Shown here in pieces: positions 6,517 through 14,139 of a DNA stretch of 36,593 bases. Position numbers and translations under genes: made by a program. Where the stretch lies: contig WQYP01000024.1 of assembly GCA_009781185.1 (NCBI GenBank), forward strand, positions 1-36,593, written 5' to 3'. Under the pieces are notes generated by a model. That model was given only the letters and a program-made list of their open reading frames with translations. It was not told the DNA's origin and made no database searches. Every line of letters starts with the position of its first letter. Position 1 is the first letter of the stretch. The DNA comes from Phycisphaerales bacterium (lineage in GTDB: Bacteria; Planctomycetota; Phycisphaerae; WQYP01).

Positions 6517-9291
6517 ATGATTTCAGCCTTTAGCATTCGGAGTTCCGCGGTTTGTTGCGGCGTTGCGGCGATTATCATTGCGGGCGTTGCTGCTAGTCTG
6601 CCGGTCCGTGCGGCGGATGAGGATGCGGCGGTGGGCTCTTCTGTCACCGACGCCCAGGTTGTTGAGTCGATGCACAAGGCTATCGACTTTCTGCTCAAGG
6701 CGAAAAAAGGAGGAGGAAAGGATGGCGGTGGGGGAGACAACTGGGAAATCCAGTTTGGCGGCGATAAGCGATTCGCTCTGGGCGAGACGGCGATTGCTCT
6801 TTATGCGCTCCTGCATGCCGGGCAAAGCCTGCAGGACGATCCGGAATACAGTGCCAAGGTTCATTGGCGTAGCAAGGAAATTGCGCCGGTGCTCGAGTTT
6901 ATCAAGAAAAATGAGCTTGGTGGCACTTATGCTTCGGGGTTGATGGCCAGTGCTTTGACGCTGCTGCCGAAGGCTGCTTACGTGAGCCAGGGCGATGACG
7001 ACGGACTTGCTCGCACACTTGATGAATGCAAGTACTACGTGCTGGGGGCCATGCGAAAGGACGGCGGATATACCTACGACGGTCGCAGCAAGTTCCAAGA
7101 AACCTGGCAGGCATATTTCGAAGCGGTCGTCAAGGGCGGAAACAAAACTGAAACGAAAAAAGCCCTCGACGCGCTCGTCAAAAATCTCTATTACTCTTTC
7201 GGCGGACCCGAATCGGAAATCCAGGCGACCATCGACGGTCTGCGGAATCGTCAGAAGAAAACCAAAGACAAACTCGAACTTGCCAGAATCGACGTCGAGT
7301 TAAAGGAACTCGAAAAGTATGTCAAAGAGATGCCTCCGCCCGAAGATCAGAGCCGCACACTCGACAACAACAAGAACCAGCTCAAGCAGCTCGAAGAGCG
7401 CAAGGGCAACCCAGCCGGCCTCACTAACGACGCCACCAAAAAGCCCATGACGAAGGAAGAGCTGGCCCAAAAAATCGAGGCGCTCAAAGCCACCGTGAAA
7501 AAACTCGAGGATCACCAGAAGGATAGTTGGGTCGTCTGGGGAGATCTTTCCAACACGCAGTACGGCACGCTCGGCGGATGGGCACTCTCCGACTTCGGCA
7601 TGGAACTCCCCGATAAGTACTGGATCGTGCAAAATAAATTCTGGCGAAAACTCCAACAGCCCGACGGCAGCTGGTCCTATACCGTCGGCAATCCCACCGA
7701 GACCAGGCCCACCATGGGCGTCGCGGGGCTCGCAAGTCTTTTTATCGCCCAGGAATTTACCGACAACGAACTTCGCCTGCTGCCCAAGCCGGACAAAAAT
7801 ATCGACGCCGGTATCAAATGGCTCACGGAGCAATACACCGGCGATGGTAATCTTTATTATATGTACGGTGTTGAACGCGTCGGACTTTCCAGCGGATACA
7901 AGTTTTTCGGTTCCAAGGACTGGTACAAAATCGGCGCGACGCGCATCGTCAAAAGCCAGAGACCCGATGGCGCATGGGTCGGCAACTGGTCGCCTGTCGT
8001 CAGCACCAGCTATGCGCTGCTCTTCCTTGCCAGAGGACGCAACCCCGTCGTCTTCAATAAACTCCAATATAACGGTCCTTGGAATGCGCGTACACATGAC
8101 AACGCCTACATTACCCGATGGCTCGGCAAGCGCTTTGAAAAACCGATCAATTGGCAGGTGGTCAACCTCCAGGTCAAACCTGAAGAATGGCTCGACGCGC
8201 CCATTCTCCTGATCACAGGCTCGACCGACCCCAAATTCACCAAGGAAGATATTGAGAAGCTTCGCTGGTTTGTCAACAACGGCGGCATGATTTTTTCCAC
8301 TGCCGACGGCGGCACCAAGGACGGCGGCAACTTCACTACTGCCGTCAAAAAATACGCCGGCGAACTGGTCAACAAGAAATACGAAATGCGGCAGCTCCCC
8401 AGGAATCACGAGCTTTACAGCAAAGATATCGGCGTCGATCTGCCCAATGCGCTGCCTCTGATGGGCATGAGCAACGGCGTCCGCGAACTGTGGATCCATT
8501 CCACCGCGGATGTTGGCGCGGACTGGCAGATGCGGAAGTTCTCCTCGAAAAATTTTGAACTCGGCGCTGCACTTTACTTTTACGCCAGCGGAAGAGCGAG
8601 TCTTAAGAGCAAGCTTCAGCCGACCATCATCGCCGATACCACGACGGAGCCTGAAAAGACCATTGAACTTGCCCGCGTGGATTATCCCAGCAATGCCGAT
8701 CCGGAGCCCGGCGCATGGCCGCGATTGGTTCGCATCCTTCGCGCTCAGTGCAAAATACAGGTCAACATCACGTCCGTGCCCATCGCGTCTCTTGACGCCA
8801 AAAAGAATCCTATTGCCCATCTTACCGGTACCGCCAAGTATGCTTTCACCCCCGCCGACGTGCAGGCACTGACCAACTACACAGAGGCTGGCGGACTGCT
8901 CTTTATCGACGCCGCGGGAGGAGGGGGCGGCGGAAATACGGACTTTATCGAATCATGCAGAACTCTTATTAAGGAAATGTATCCGAACGAATCGCTCGCC
9001 CGTTACAGTGGCAGCCATCCGATTTTTGCCGGAACCATGCCCGGCGGTGCTCCCATTACGGAAGTGCAATTCCGTACCTACGGTAATCTCAAGCTTCAGC
9101 GTCGCGTGACCACTCCGGCTATTGACGCCATTGAAACTAAAGGCCGCACGCGAATCCTCTTTTCCGCCTGGGATATCTCCAGCGGATTTTTGGGCGTGAA
9201 TACATGGGGCATCATCGGCTATGCTCCGGCGACTGCTGAAGCTATCGGCCGTAATATACTCCTCTACTCGCTTAACCCTGCCGCCCAATAG
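6517..9291 (+). CDS. Exported DUF4159 protein with prenyltransferase-like repeats
   Basis: A 924-residue protein with an N-terminal signal peptide (hydrophobic run VAAIIIAGVAASLPVRA). Residues about 45-230 and 338-530 contain alpha/alpha-toroid repeats of the terpene cyclase/prenyltransferase type; examples are DKRFALGETAIALYALLHAG and GDLSNTQYGTLGGWAL. A lysine- and glutamate-rich coiled coil of about 100 residues (about 232-336) is inserted between them. The last ~350 residues are DUF4159-like, with two flavodoxin-like halves: WLDAPILLITGSTD, then ALTNYTEAGGLLFIDAAGG. A clear GGAGG site precedes the ATG. In planctomycetes and Myxococcus relatives, DUF4159 proteins accompany MoxR/DUF58/VWA gene sets, but none of those is adjacent here. 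It probably works in the periplasm; the biochemical role is unknown. Confidence 0.8.
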   Translation: MISAFSIRSSAVCCGVAAIIIAGVAASLPVRAADEDAAVGSSVTDAQVVESMHKAIDFLLKAKKGGGKDGGGGDNWEIQFGGDKRFALGETAIALYALLHAGQSLQDDPEYSAKVHWRSKEIAPVLEFIKKNELGGTYASGLMASALTLLPKAAYVSQGDDDGLARTLDECKYYVLGAMRKDGGYTYDGRSKFQETWQAYFEAVVKGGNKTETKKALDALVKNLYYSFGGPESEIQATIDGLRNRQKKTKDKLELARIDVELKELEKYVKEMPPPEDQSRTLDNNKNQLKQLEERKGNPAGLTNDATKKPMTKEELAQKIEALKATVKKLEDHQKDSWVVWGDLSNTQYGTLGGWALSDFGMELPDKYWIVQNKFWRKLQQPDGSWSYTVGNPTETRPTMGVAGLASLFIAQEFTDNELRLLPKPDKNIDAGIKWLTEQYTGDGNLYYMYGVERVGLSSGYKFFGSKDWYKIGATRIVKSQRPDGAWVGNWSPVVSTSYALLFLARGRNPVVFNKLQYNGPWNARTHDNAYITRWLGKRFEKPINWQVVNLQVKPEEWLDAPILLITGSTDPKFTKEDIEKLRWFVNNGGMIFSTADGGTKDGGNFTTAVKKYAGELVNKKYEMRQLPRNHELYSKDIGVDLPNALPLMGMSNGVRELWIHSTADVGADWQMRKFSSKNFELGAALYFYASGRASLKSKLQPTIIADTTTEPEKTIELARVDYPSNADPEPGAWPRLVRILRAQCKIQVNITSVPIASLDAKKNPIAHLTGTAKYAFTPADVQALTNYTEAGGLLFIDAAGGGGGGNTDFIESCRTLIKEMYPNESLARYSGSHPIFAGTMPGGAPITEVQFRTYGNLKLQRRVTTPAIDAIETKGRTRILFSAWDISSGFLGVNTWGIIGYAPATAEAIGRNILLYSLNPAAQ

Positions 9292-9299
9292 CCTTACAA

Positions 9300-9409
9300 T
9301 AGCCCTGCGTGGAAACGCAAGGCTTAATGCCTCCTGCGCGTCTCATCTATGCGATCCAGGAAAGTCCCTGGCGTTCGAAGCCTTGCGATTCCTCGCAAGG
9401 CTATTTCAT
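9300..9409. repeat. Composite hairpin repeat (copy 2 of 2)
   Basis: A 110-bp relative of 338-448. The left hairpin is AGCCCTGCGTGGAAACGCAAGG, split here as AGCCCTGCG / CGCAAGGCT. The linker carries TGCGCGTCTCATCTATGCG, and the right hairpin pairs AGCCTTGCG with CGCAAGGCT. It starts nine bases after the stop of the DUF4159 gene and ends 40 bp before the next start. A partial extra left arm, TAGCCTTACA, overlaps the stop codon. Confidence 0.7.
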
Positions 9410-9448
9410 TGCCATGCTATTTTATTTATTTCCATGCGAGGGACCATT

Positions 9449-11110
9449 ATGCCAACCAGGAAGAAATCTGCCGTCCGAAGTCCCGGGGCTGTTTATCTGA
9501 TTGCAAGTGGTGATCTCCGGCTTGCCGCCAATATTCAATGCACGCCGGCGCAGCTTGTGATGGAGAAACAAATTATTGCGGCGTTCAAGGGTCTGGGTGT
9601 TGCCGTGAAGCGGGCGCATCCGGTTGATCGCGACGGGCACTGTTTTCTCGACTCGCAGAAATATGCGATGGAAGTGTTCCGCGGCATTCCGCCTGATGCA
9701 CATCTGGTGGTCGCTGAGGCTGTCTGGCAATACTCACACCATGTTCTTCACGGGCTGATCTTCCACAAAGGCCCGATCCTGACTGTTGCCAATTGGTCCG
9801 GCCAATGGCCCGGGCTTGTCGGCATGCTTAACCTCAACGGGTCGCTCACCAAAGCAAACGTGCCCTACACCACGCTCTGGTCCGATGATTTCACTGACGC
9901 AAAATTCCTCAGCGGGCTGAAAAACTGGCTTGCCGGCAAACCTGTGAAACACGATCTCTCGCATGTGAAGCCGCTGGTGAAGACAAAACTGCCCGCTGCC
10001 GCTCTCAAGCTCGGGCAGCAATTCGCTCGCAAATTCCGCGAGAAAAAAGCCATCATGGGCGTCTTCGACGAAGGCTGCATGGGCATGTATAACGCGATCA
10101 TCCAGGACGAACTGCTTGCCCCGCTGGGCGTTTTTAAGGAACGGCTCAGCCAATCGACCCTGTGGGCGAAAATGCTCACCGTCACCGACGAAGAGGCCCG
10201 CAAGATTTACGACTGGTACATCGCCCGCGGCGTGAAGTTCCGCTTCGGCCCCCCTCCCGCCACCGAAGAAAACGATCTCACCGAAAATCAGGTCGTGCAG
10301 CAATGCAAGATGTACATCGCGGCGTTGCGACTCGCTGACGAATTCGGTTGCGGCACGATCGGCATTCAGTACCAACAAGGTCTCAAGGACCTCGCCCCCG
10401 CTTCCGACCTTGTTGAAGGCACGCTGAATAACGTCGAGCGTCCGCCGGCCTTTTCCGAGGACGGCCGCGAGTTGTTCCCCGGCGAAGCGCTTCCGCATTT
10501 CAACGAAGCCGACGAATGCGCCGGGCTCGACGGTTTGATCACCTACCGCCTCTGGCGACAACTCGGACTCCCGCCGGAAAACACGCTGCACGACATCCGC
10601 TGGGGCCGCCACTACTCCGGGCCTGGCAAGTACCCCGACTCTACAAAATCCACCGTTGACGATTTCGTTTGGGTCTTTGAAATCTCCGGAGCCGTTCCGC
10701 CGGCCCATTTCGCCAACGGCTGGCAAGGCGCCTCCTCCGAACGCCAAACGCCGATGTTCTTCCGTCTTGGCGGCGGCACCCTCAAAGGCATCTCCAAGCC
10801 CGGCTGGGTCGTCTGGTCACGCATCTACATCGAATCGAACAAACTCCAATTCGACACCGGTCTCGCCCAGGTCGTCGAACTCCCTCAATCCGAAACTGAA
10901 GACCGCTGGACCTCGACCACCAGCGAATGGCCGATCATGCACGCTGTTCTGCAAGGGATCTCTCGCGATCAGCTGATGGCCAAGCACAAATCCAACCACA
11001 TCCAAGTCGCCTACGCTCCCTCGAAAAAGGATGCGATCCGCGCCCTGACCGCCAAAGCCGCCGCCATGCAGGAACTCGGCATGCCAGTAAACATCTGCGG
11101 CACACTCTAA
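9449..11110 (+). CDS. L-fucose/L-arabinose isomerase-like protein
   Basis: A 553-residue cytoplasmic protein resembling the fucose/arabinose isomerase superfamily, which interconverts aldoses and ketoses with a divalent metal. Visible family-like segments are TVANWSGQWPGLVGMLNLNG in the N-terminal Rossmann-like domain, FDEGCMGMYNAIIQDELLAP in the central domain, where the catalytic Glu and Asp normally lie, and FNEADECAGLDGLITYRL later. The C-terminal part is less familiar. The start at 9449 has GCGAGGG about 7 bases upstream; the open frame from 9221 reads through a repeat and is rejected. No sugar kinase or transporter is adjacent, so the true substrate is open. Annotation as a sugar isomerase is by fold only. 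Confidence 0.65.
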   Translation: MPTRKKSAVRSPGAVYLIASGDLRLAANIQCTPAQLVMEKQIIAAFKGLGVAVKRAHPVDRDGHCFLDSQKYAMEVFRGIPPDAHLVVAEAVWQYSHHVLHGLIFHKGPILTVANWSGQWPGLVGMLNLNGSLTKANVPYTTLWSDDFTDAKFLSGLKNWLAGKPVKHDLSHVKPLVKTKLPAAALKLGQQFARKFREKKAIMGVFDEGCMGMYNAIIQDELLAPLGVFKERLSQSTLWAKMLTVTDEEARKIYDWYIARGVKFRFGPPPATEENDLTENQVVQQCKMYIAALRLADEFGCGTIGIQYQQGLKDLAPASDLVEGTLNNVERPPAFSEDGRELFPGEALPHFNEADECAGLDGLITYRLWRQLGLPPENTLHDIRWGRHYSGPGKYPDSTKSTVDDFVWVFEISGAVPPAHFANGWQGASSERQTPMFFRLGGGTLKGISKPGWVVWSRIYIESNKLQFDTGLAQVVELPQSETEDRWTSTTSEWPIMHAVLQGISRDQLMAKHKSNHIQVAYAPSKKDAIRALTAKAAAMQELGMPVNICGTL

Positions 11111-11146
11111 AAAGTTGCGTGCCCGTGCTCTGTCTCAATCCTCTAC

Positions 11147-11226
11147 CAGAGCCGTAACCGTAAGGGAGCGACAAGCATTATTTCCGCATTGTTGCACGGG
11201 TTGCTCCCTAACGGTCGCGTCTCGGA
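11147..11226. repeat. Palindromic repeat copy overlapping a gene end
   Basis: The left arm CAGAGCCGTAACCGTAAGGG and the right arm TGCTCCCTAACGGTCGCGTC form the same palindrome as 1344-1418, with a longer, diverged centre. The right arm carries the stop codon of the pyrophosphatase-like gene on the minus strand (stop at 11208-11210). A right-end piece of the 6133-6299 element adjoins it at about 11229-11252. Confidence 0.75.
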
Positions 11227-11597
11227 TTGGGTTTGCATTTCGTGCCACGCACCCGTTGTAGCAGGGCGGCGGATTGGGAGCCGGTGTTGTGGAAGGCGAG
11301 GATGGTTTGGATTTCGGCGGCGGTGCAGCCGAGGAGGATTTTGATTTCGGAATCGCGTTTGAAGAGATCGACAGTGGCCAGGATGGCGGTGGGAGTTTTT
11401 TCCGGGAGGCTGCCGAGCCAGATGTCGATGCCGCCGCCGTCCATGGCGCGGGTCTGCTCGAGGTGGCCGTAGGCGTGGGGGTAGATCAGGTCGGGAAATC
11501 GCGGATGATGCGAGCCTTGCGGGCGATCGATTTTGATGGTCGAATCGCGGACGAGTTGATCGATGGCGGTCCAAAATCTGGCGGCAGTCGCGTTCAT
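11208..11597 (-). CDS. Small inorganic-pyrophosphatase-like protein
   Basis: A 129-residue protein with the segments IDRPQGSHHPRFPDLIYPH, YGHLEQTRAMDGGGIDIWLG and DLFKRDSEIKILLGCTAAEI. These match a family of short proteins usually annotated as inorganic pyrophosphatase; the MDGGGIDIW stretch corresponds to the acidic DGDPLDV-type metal site of soluble family I enzymes. It is shorter than canonical Ppa (~175 residues), so catalytic activity is uncertain. The ATG at 11597 is used. The last ~12 residues (KCKPNPRRDR and neighbours) are encoded by two different intergenic repeats, and the stop codon lies in a palindrome, so the original C-terminus has been replaced. It follows rpsB past a terminator. 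Confidence 0.7.
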   Translation of the reverse strand: MNATAARFWTAIDQLVRDSTIKIDRPQGSHHPRFPDLIYPHAYGHLEQTRAMDGGGIDIWLGSLPEKTPTAILATVDLFKRDSEIKILLGCTAAEIQTILAFHNTGSQSAALLQRVRGTKCKPNPRRDR

Positions 11598-11610
11598 CGG
11601 CAGTTCCGTC

Positions 11611-11647
11611 AAAAAGCCCAGGGACTGGGGGGGACAGTCCCTGGGCT
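11611..11647 (-). terminator. Intrinsic terminator of rpsB
   Basis: On the minus strand the stem AAGCCCAGGGACT pairs with AGTCCCTGGGCTT and is followed by a T-run. It lies 26 bp after the rpsB stop and just before the pyrophosphatase-like start. Its stem shares the AAGCCCAGGGA core with the terminators at 24182 and 33151, a window-wide terminator type. Confidence 0.75.
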
Positions 11648-11672
11648 TGATGTGTTTTTGTGAGCCTTGGGT

Positions 11673-12533
11673 TTAGGCGTCGCTTGCTGGGGAGGGGGCG
11701 GGACTGGTGGGTTCTTCGGGTTGCGGTTTTTCGGCGGAGGCGGCTTCGGCTTCGGCGACGGAAGTTGAGGTTGGGCGGCGGCGACGCGGAGCCCGTTCGC
11801 TACCACGTTCGCCTCCACCGCCTTTGTCCTCTTCACGGACATCACGACCGGCTTTGCCTTCGACAACGGCGTCGCCGACTTCTTTCAGGATCAGTTCGAT
11901 GGCTCGCATGGCGTCGTCGTTGCCGGGGATGGCGATGTCGACTTCGTCTGGGTCGGAATCGGTGTCGATCAGCGCGATGACGGGAATGCGCAGCTTCTGG
12001 GCTTCCTTGATGGCGTTGCGTTCGCGTTTGACGTCGACGACGAACAGGGCGCCGGGGAGGCGGTCCATGGTGCGGATACCAGAGAGGTTGCGGAGGATTT
12101 TGCGGTACTCGCGCTTCAGCGAGGATTCCATTTTTTTGGAGTAATTTTTGGAGATGTCGGGCGATTGCAGGATGGCTTCGAGCTCTTCGAGGCGTTGCAG
12201 ACGGGACCGGATGGTGCGGTAGTTGGTGAGGGTTCCGCCGAGCCAGCGTTCGGCGACGTAGGGCATGCCGGAGCGTTTGCCGACTTCTTCGATGACGGAG
12301 CGTGCCTGGCGTTTGGTGCCGACGAAGACGATGTCTTTGCCGGAGGCGATGAGGCGGTTGAGGAAGCGTTTGGCGGCGAGGACGCCTTTGAGCGTTTCGC
12401 GGACATCGATGATGTGGATAAGGTTGCGTTTGCCGTAGATGAAGGGTTTCATCTTCGGGTTCCAGCGGCTCTGTCGGTGGCCGAAATGGATTCCTGCGTC
12501 GATGAGGTCCTTGACGAATTGAGGATTTGCCAT
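11673..12533 (-). CDS. rpsB: 30S ribosomal protein S2
   Basis: S2 binds the small-subunit head-body junction and is required for S1 docking. The sequence is unmistakable: [20 protein letters not shown] at the N-terminus, then [36 protein letters not shown] and [11 protein letters not shown]. The core spans about 235 residues, followed by a low-complexity tail of ~50 residues rich in Arg, Glu, Pro and Ala that is absent from most S2 proteins. The start at ATG 12533 is fixed by the conserved N-terminus and GGAG about 8 bases upstream; the frame continuing to 12677 is non-coding. Normally tsf follows; here a terminator follows instead, so the usual rpsB-tsf operon is broken. Confidence 0.97.
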   Translation of the reverse strand: MANPQFVKDLIDAGIHFGHRQSRWNPKMKPFIYGKRNLIHIIDVRETLKGVLAAKRFLNRLIASGKDIVFVGTKRQARSVIEEVGKRSGMPYVAERWLGGTLTNYRTIRSRLQRLEELEAILQSPDISKNYSKKMESSLKREYRKILRNLSGIRTMDRLPGALFVVDVKRERNAIKEAQKLRIPVIALIDTDSDPDEVDIAIPGNDDAMRAIELILKEVGDAVVEGKAGRDVREEDKGGGGERGSERAPRRRRPTSTSVAEAEAASAEKPQPEEPTSPAPSPASDA

Positions 12534-12739
12534 GGAAATGCTCCGCGAATCAGCGATCTCGTAGCGGGCTTCGCCGGGGGGCCTGCTGTGCATCGCTTGG
12601 GTGATGTCCGAAGCCGGTGTGTGCGTGGGAAGGGCCGGTTTGGAACAGAAATAAATGACCTCCTGGGCGAGGAACATCCTCGTCTAGTAAAGCCACAACA
12701 ACGGCGAATTCAGCAGCTTAGCGATCCAAGAGGTAAGCG

Positions 12740-14122
12740 TCAACCAAGACAGGATCCAGTTTTACAGGAAAACGGGATTTCTCCCGAATTGTTGACCGAA
12801 TAGCTGTAGCGTCTGAGCAAATCCTCCGGGCGTTCGAACGGGTCGTTCTGGGCACGTAATATCCGAGTCAGTTCCGCGTCGAGTTCGGCTTGGATGTTAG
12901 CGTATTGCATCCAGCCGACCACGTTGTTGATCTGCCACGGATCTGTTTGGCGGTCGAAGAGCATCCAGGGGCCGTTGAGGTCGCGGACGAAGGTGTATCG
13001 TGGCGTTCGCAGGCCGCGGTAGGGGCGGCCGCCCAGAGCCACACGGGTATCGGCGAAAGGGGCGTAACTGGCGATGAGCACCCCGGTCTGCTCCGGCGAT
13101 TTGAGAACGTTGACGCCCTCGACAACCTCGGGAACGCCCAGCCCGCAGAGTTCCAGCAGCATGGGCATGATGTCCGGAGCGGCCATGGGTGCGGCCACCC
13201 GACGCGGTGAAGAGGGGGGGGGGAAGCGAGCGGGATACCGCAGCAGAAATGGAACGAGTACCGATTCCTCGTAGGGAAGCTGTTTGCGTGGCGACTTGGA
13301 CGCCCGTGGCGAGCAGCCGTGCGATTCGAGCATGTCGCCGTGGTCGGAGGTAAAGACCAGGATGGTGTTCTCGGCGAGCCCGCAGGCGGAGATCGCGGCG
13401 TCGATTTTTTTCATGCACTGGTCGATCGCCAGGATATGGGCGTAATAGCCGGAATACTCTTTCCACGCGAGAGCTTCCAGATGCGGCGGGACGTTGCCGC
13501 GGAGCGTGAGCTTGTCGGGCGGGAACAGCCGCCGCAGGTCTTCGGGAGCCGTATCATACGGATCGTGCGGCGTTCCGAAGGAGAGGAAAAGCGCGAAAGG
13601 GGTGTCTGAGTTGTGCCTGCGGATGTATGCGACCGCGTCGTCGGTCTGAGCGTAGGCGTCGTAGCCTGGCCAGGCTTTCAACTCAACCGAATCGCCTTCG
13701 TAATAATGGGAGCGGTTGTAGTCGTGGGTGCACTCGAGCGTCTTCCAGTAGTCGAAGCCTTGGCGACGTTCCGGCGGGATGGGCGAAGTTCGTCCGTGGC
13801 CGTCGAGATGCCATTTGCCGATCCAGGCGGTTTGGTAGCCGCCTTTTTTTAATGTCTGGCCAAGCGAATGGCCGTTGTCGGGGAGGCACAGGTCGTTCAT
13901 GAACAAACCATGCGTCAGAGGGTACTGCCCGGAGAGCAGGCAGGCCCGGTACGGCGTGCAGATCGGACAGTTGCTGGTGGCGTTAACGAAGTTGAGCGAT
14001 TCGCTCGCGAACCGGTCCAGGAACGGCGTCCTGGCGTTAGGGTCGCCAGCATAGCCGAGCGACTGAGCACGAAGCTGATCGGCGAAAATAAAAACCAAGT
14101 TAGGGTGCGATGACCTCGGCAT
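12740..14122 (-). CDS. Sulfatase
   Basis: A 460-residue type I sulfatase, hydrolysing sulfate esters through a formylglycine made from cysteine. LVFIFADQLRAQSLGY carries the first metal-binding Asp. Cys55 sits in CTPYRACLLSG, the C-x-P-x-R modification site, and FTSDHGDMLESHG holds the second metal Asp/His pair. No signal peptide is visible, so it may be cytoplasmic, unlike many polysaccharide sulfatases. Two ATGs are close together; 14122 is chosen because AAGGGA then has the proper spacing. It begins 17 bp after the transglutaminase-like gene and is probably last in that transcript. No sulfatase-maturating enzyme is present in the window. The substrate is probably a sulfated glycan or small ester. 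Confidence 0.9.
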   Translation of the reverse strand: MPRSSHPNLVFIFADQLRAQSLGYAGDPNARTPFLDRFASESLNFVNATSNCPICTPYRACLLSGQYPLTHGLFMNDLCLPDNGHSLGQTLKKGGYQTAWIGKWHLDGHGRTSPIPPERRQGFDYWKTLECTHDYNRSHYYEGDSVELKAWPGYDAYAQTDDAVAYIRRHNSDTPFALFLSFGTPHDPYDTAPEDLRRLFPPDKLTLRGNVPPHLEALAWKEYSGYYAHILAIDQCMKKIDAAISACGLAENTILVFTSDHGDMLESHGCSPRASKSPRKQLPYEESVLVPFLLRYPARFPPPSSPRRVAAPMAAPDIMPMLLELCGLGVPEVVEGVNVLKSPEQTGVLIASYAPFADTRVALGGRPYRGLRTPRYTFVRDLNGPWMLFDRQTDPWQINNVVGWMQYANIQAELDAELTRILRAQNDPFERPEDLLRRYSYSVNNSGEIPFSCKTGSCLG

Positions 14123-14139
14123 GGGCATTCCCTTTGAAG

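Noticed and set aside
7300..8820. 506-codon minus-strand frame inside the DUF4159 gene
   Set aside because: No ribosome site or recognisable domain, and the plus-strand gene is convincing over its whole length.
9734..10747. 337-codon minus-strand frame within the isomerase-like gene
   Set aside because: Shadow of the plus-strand gene; no motif and no start signal.
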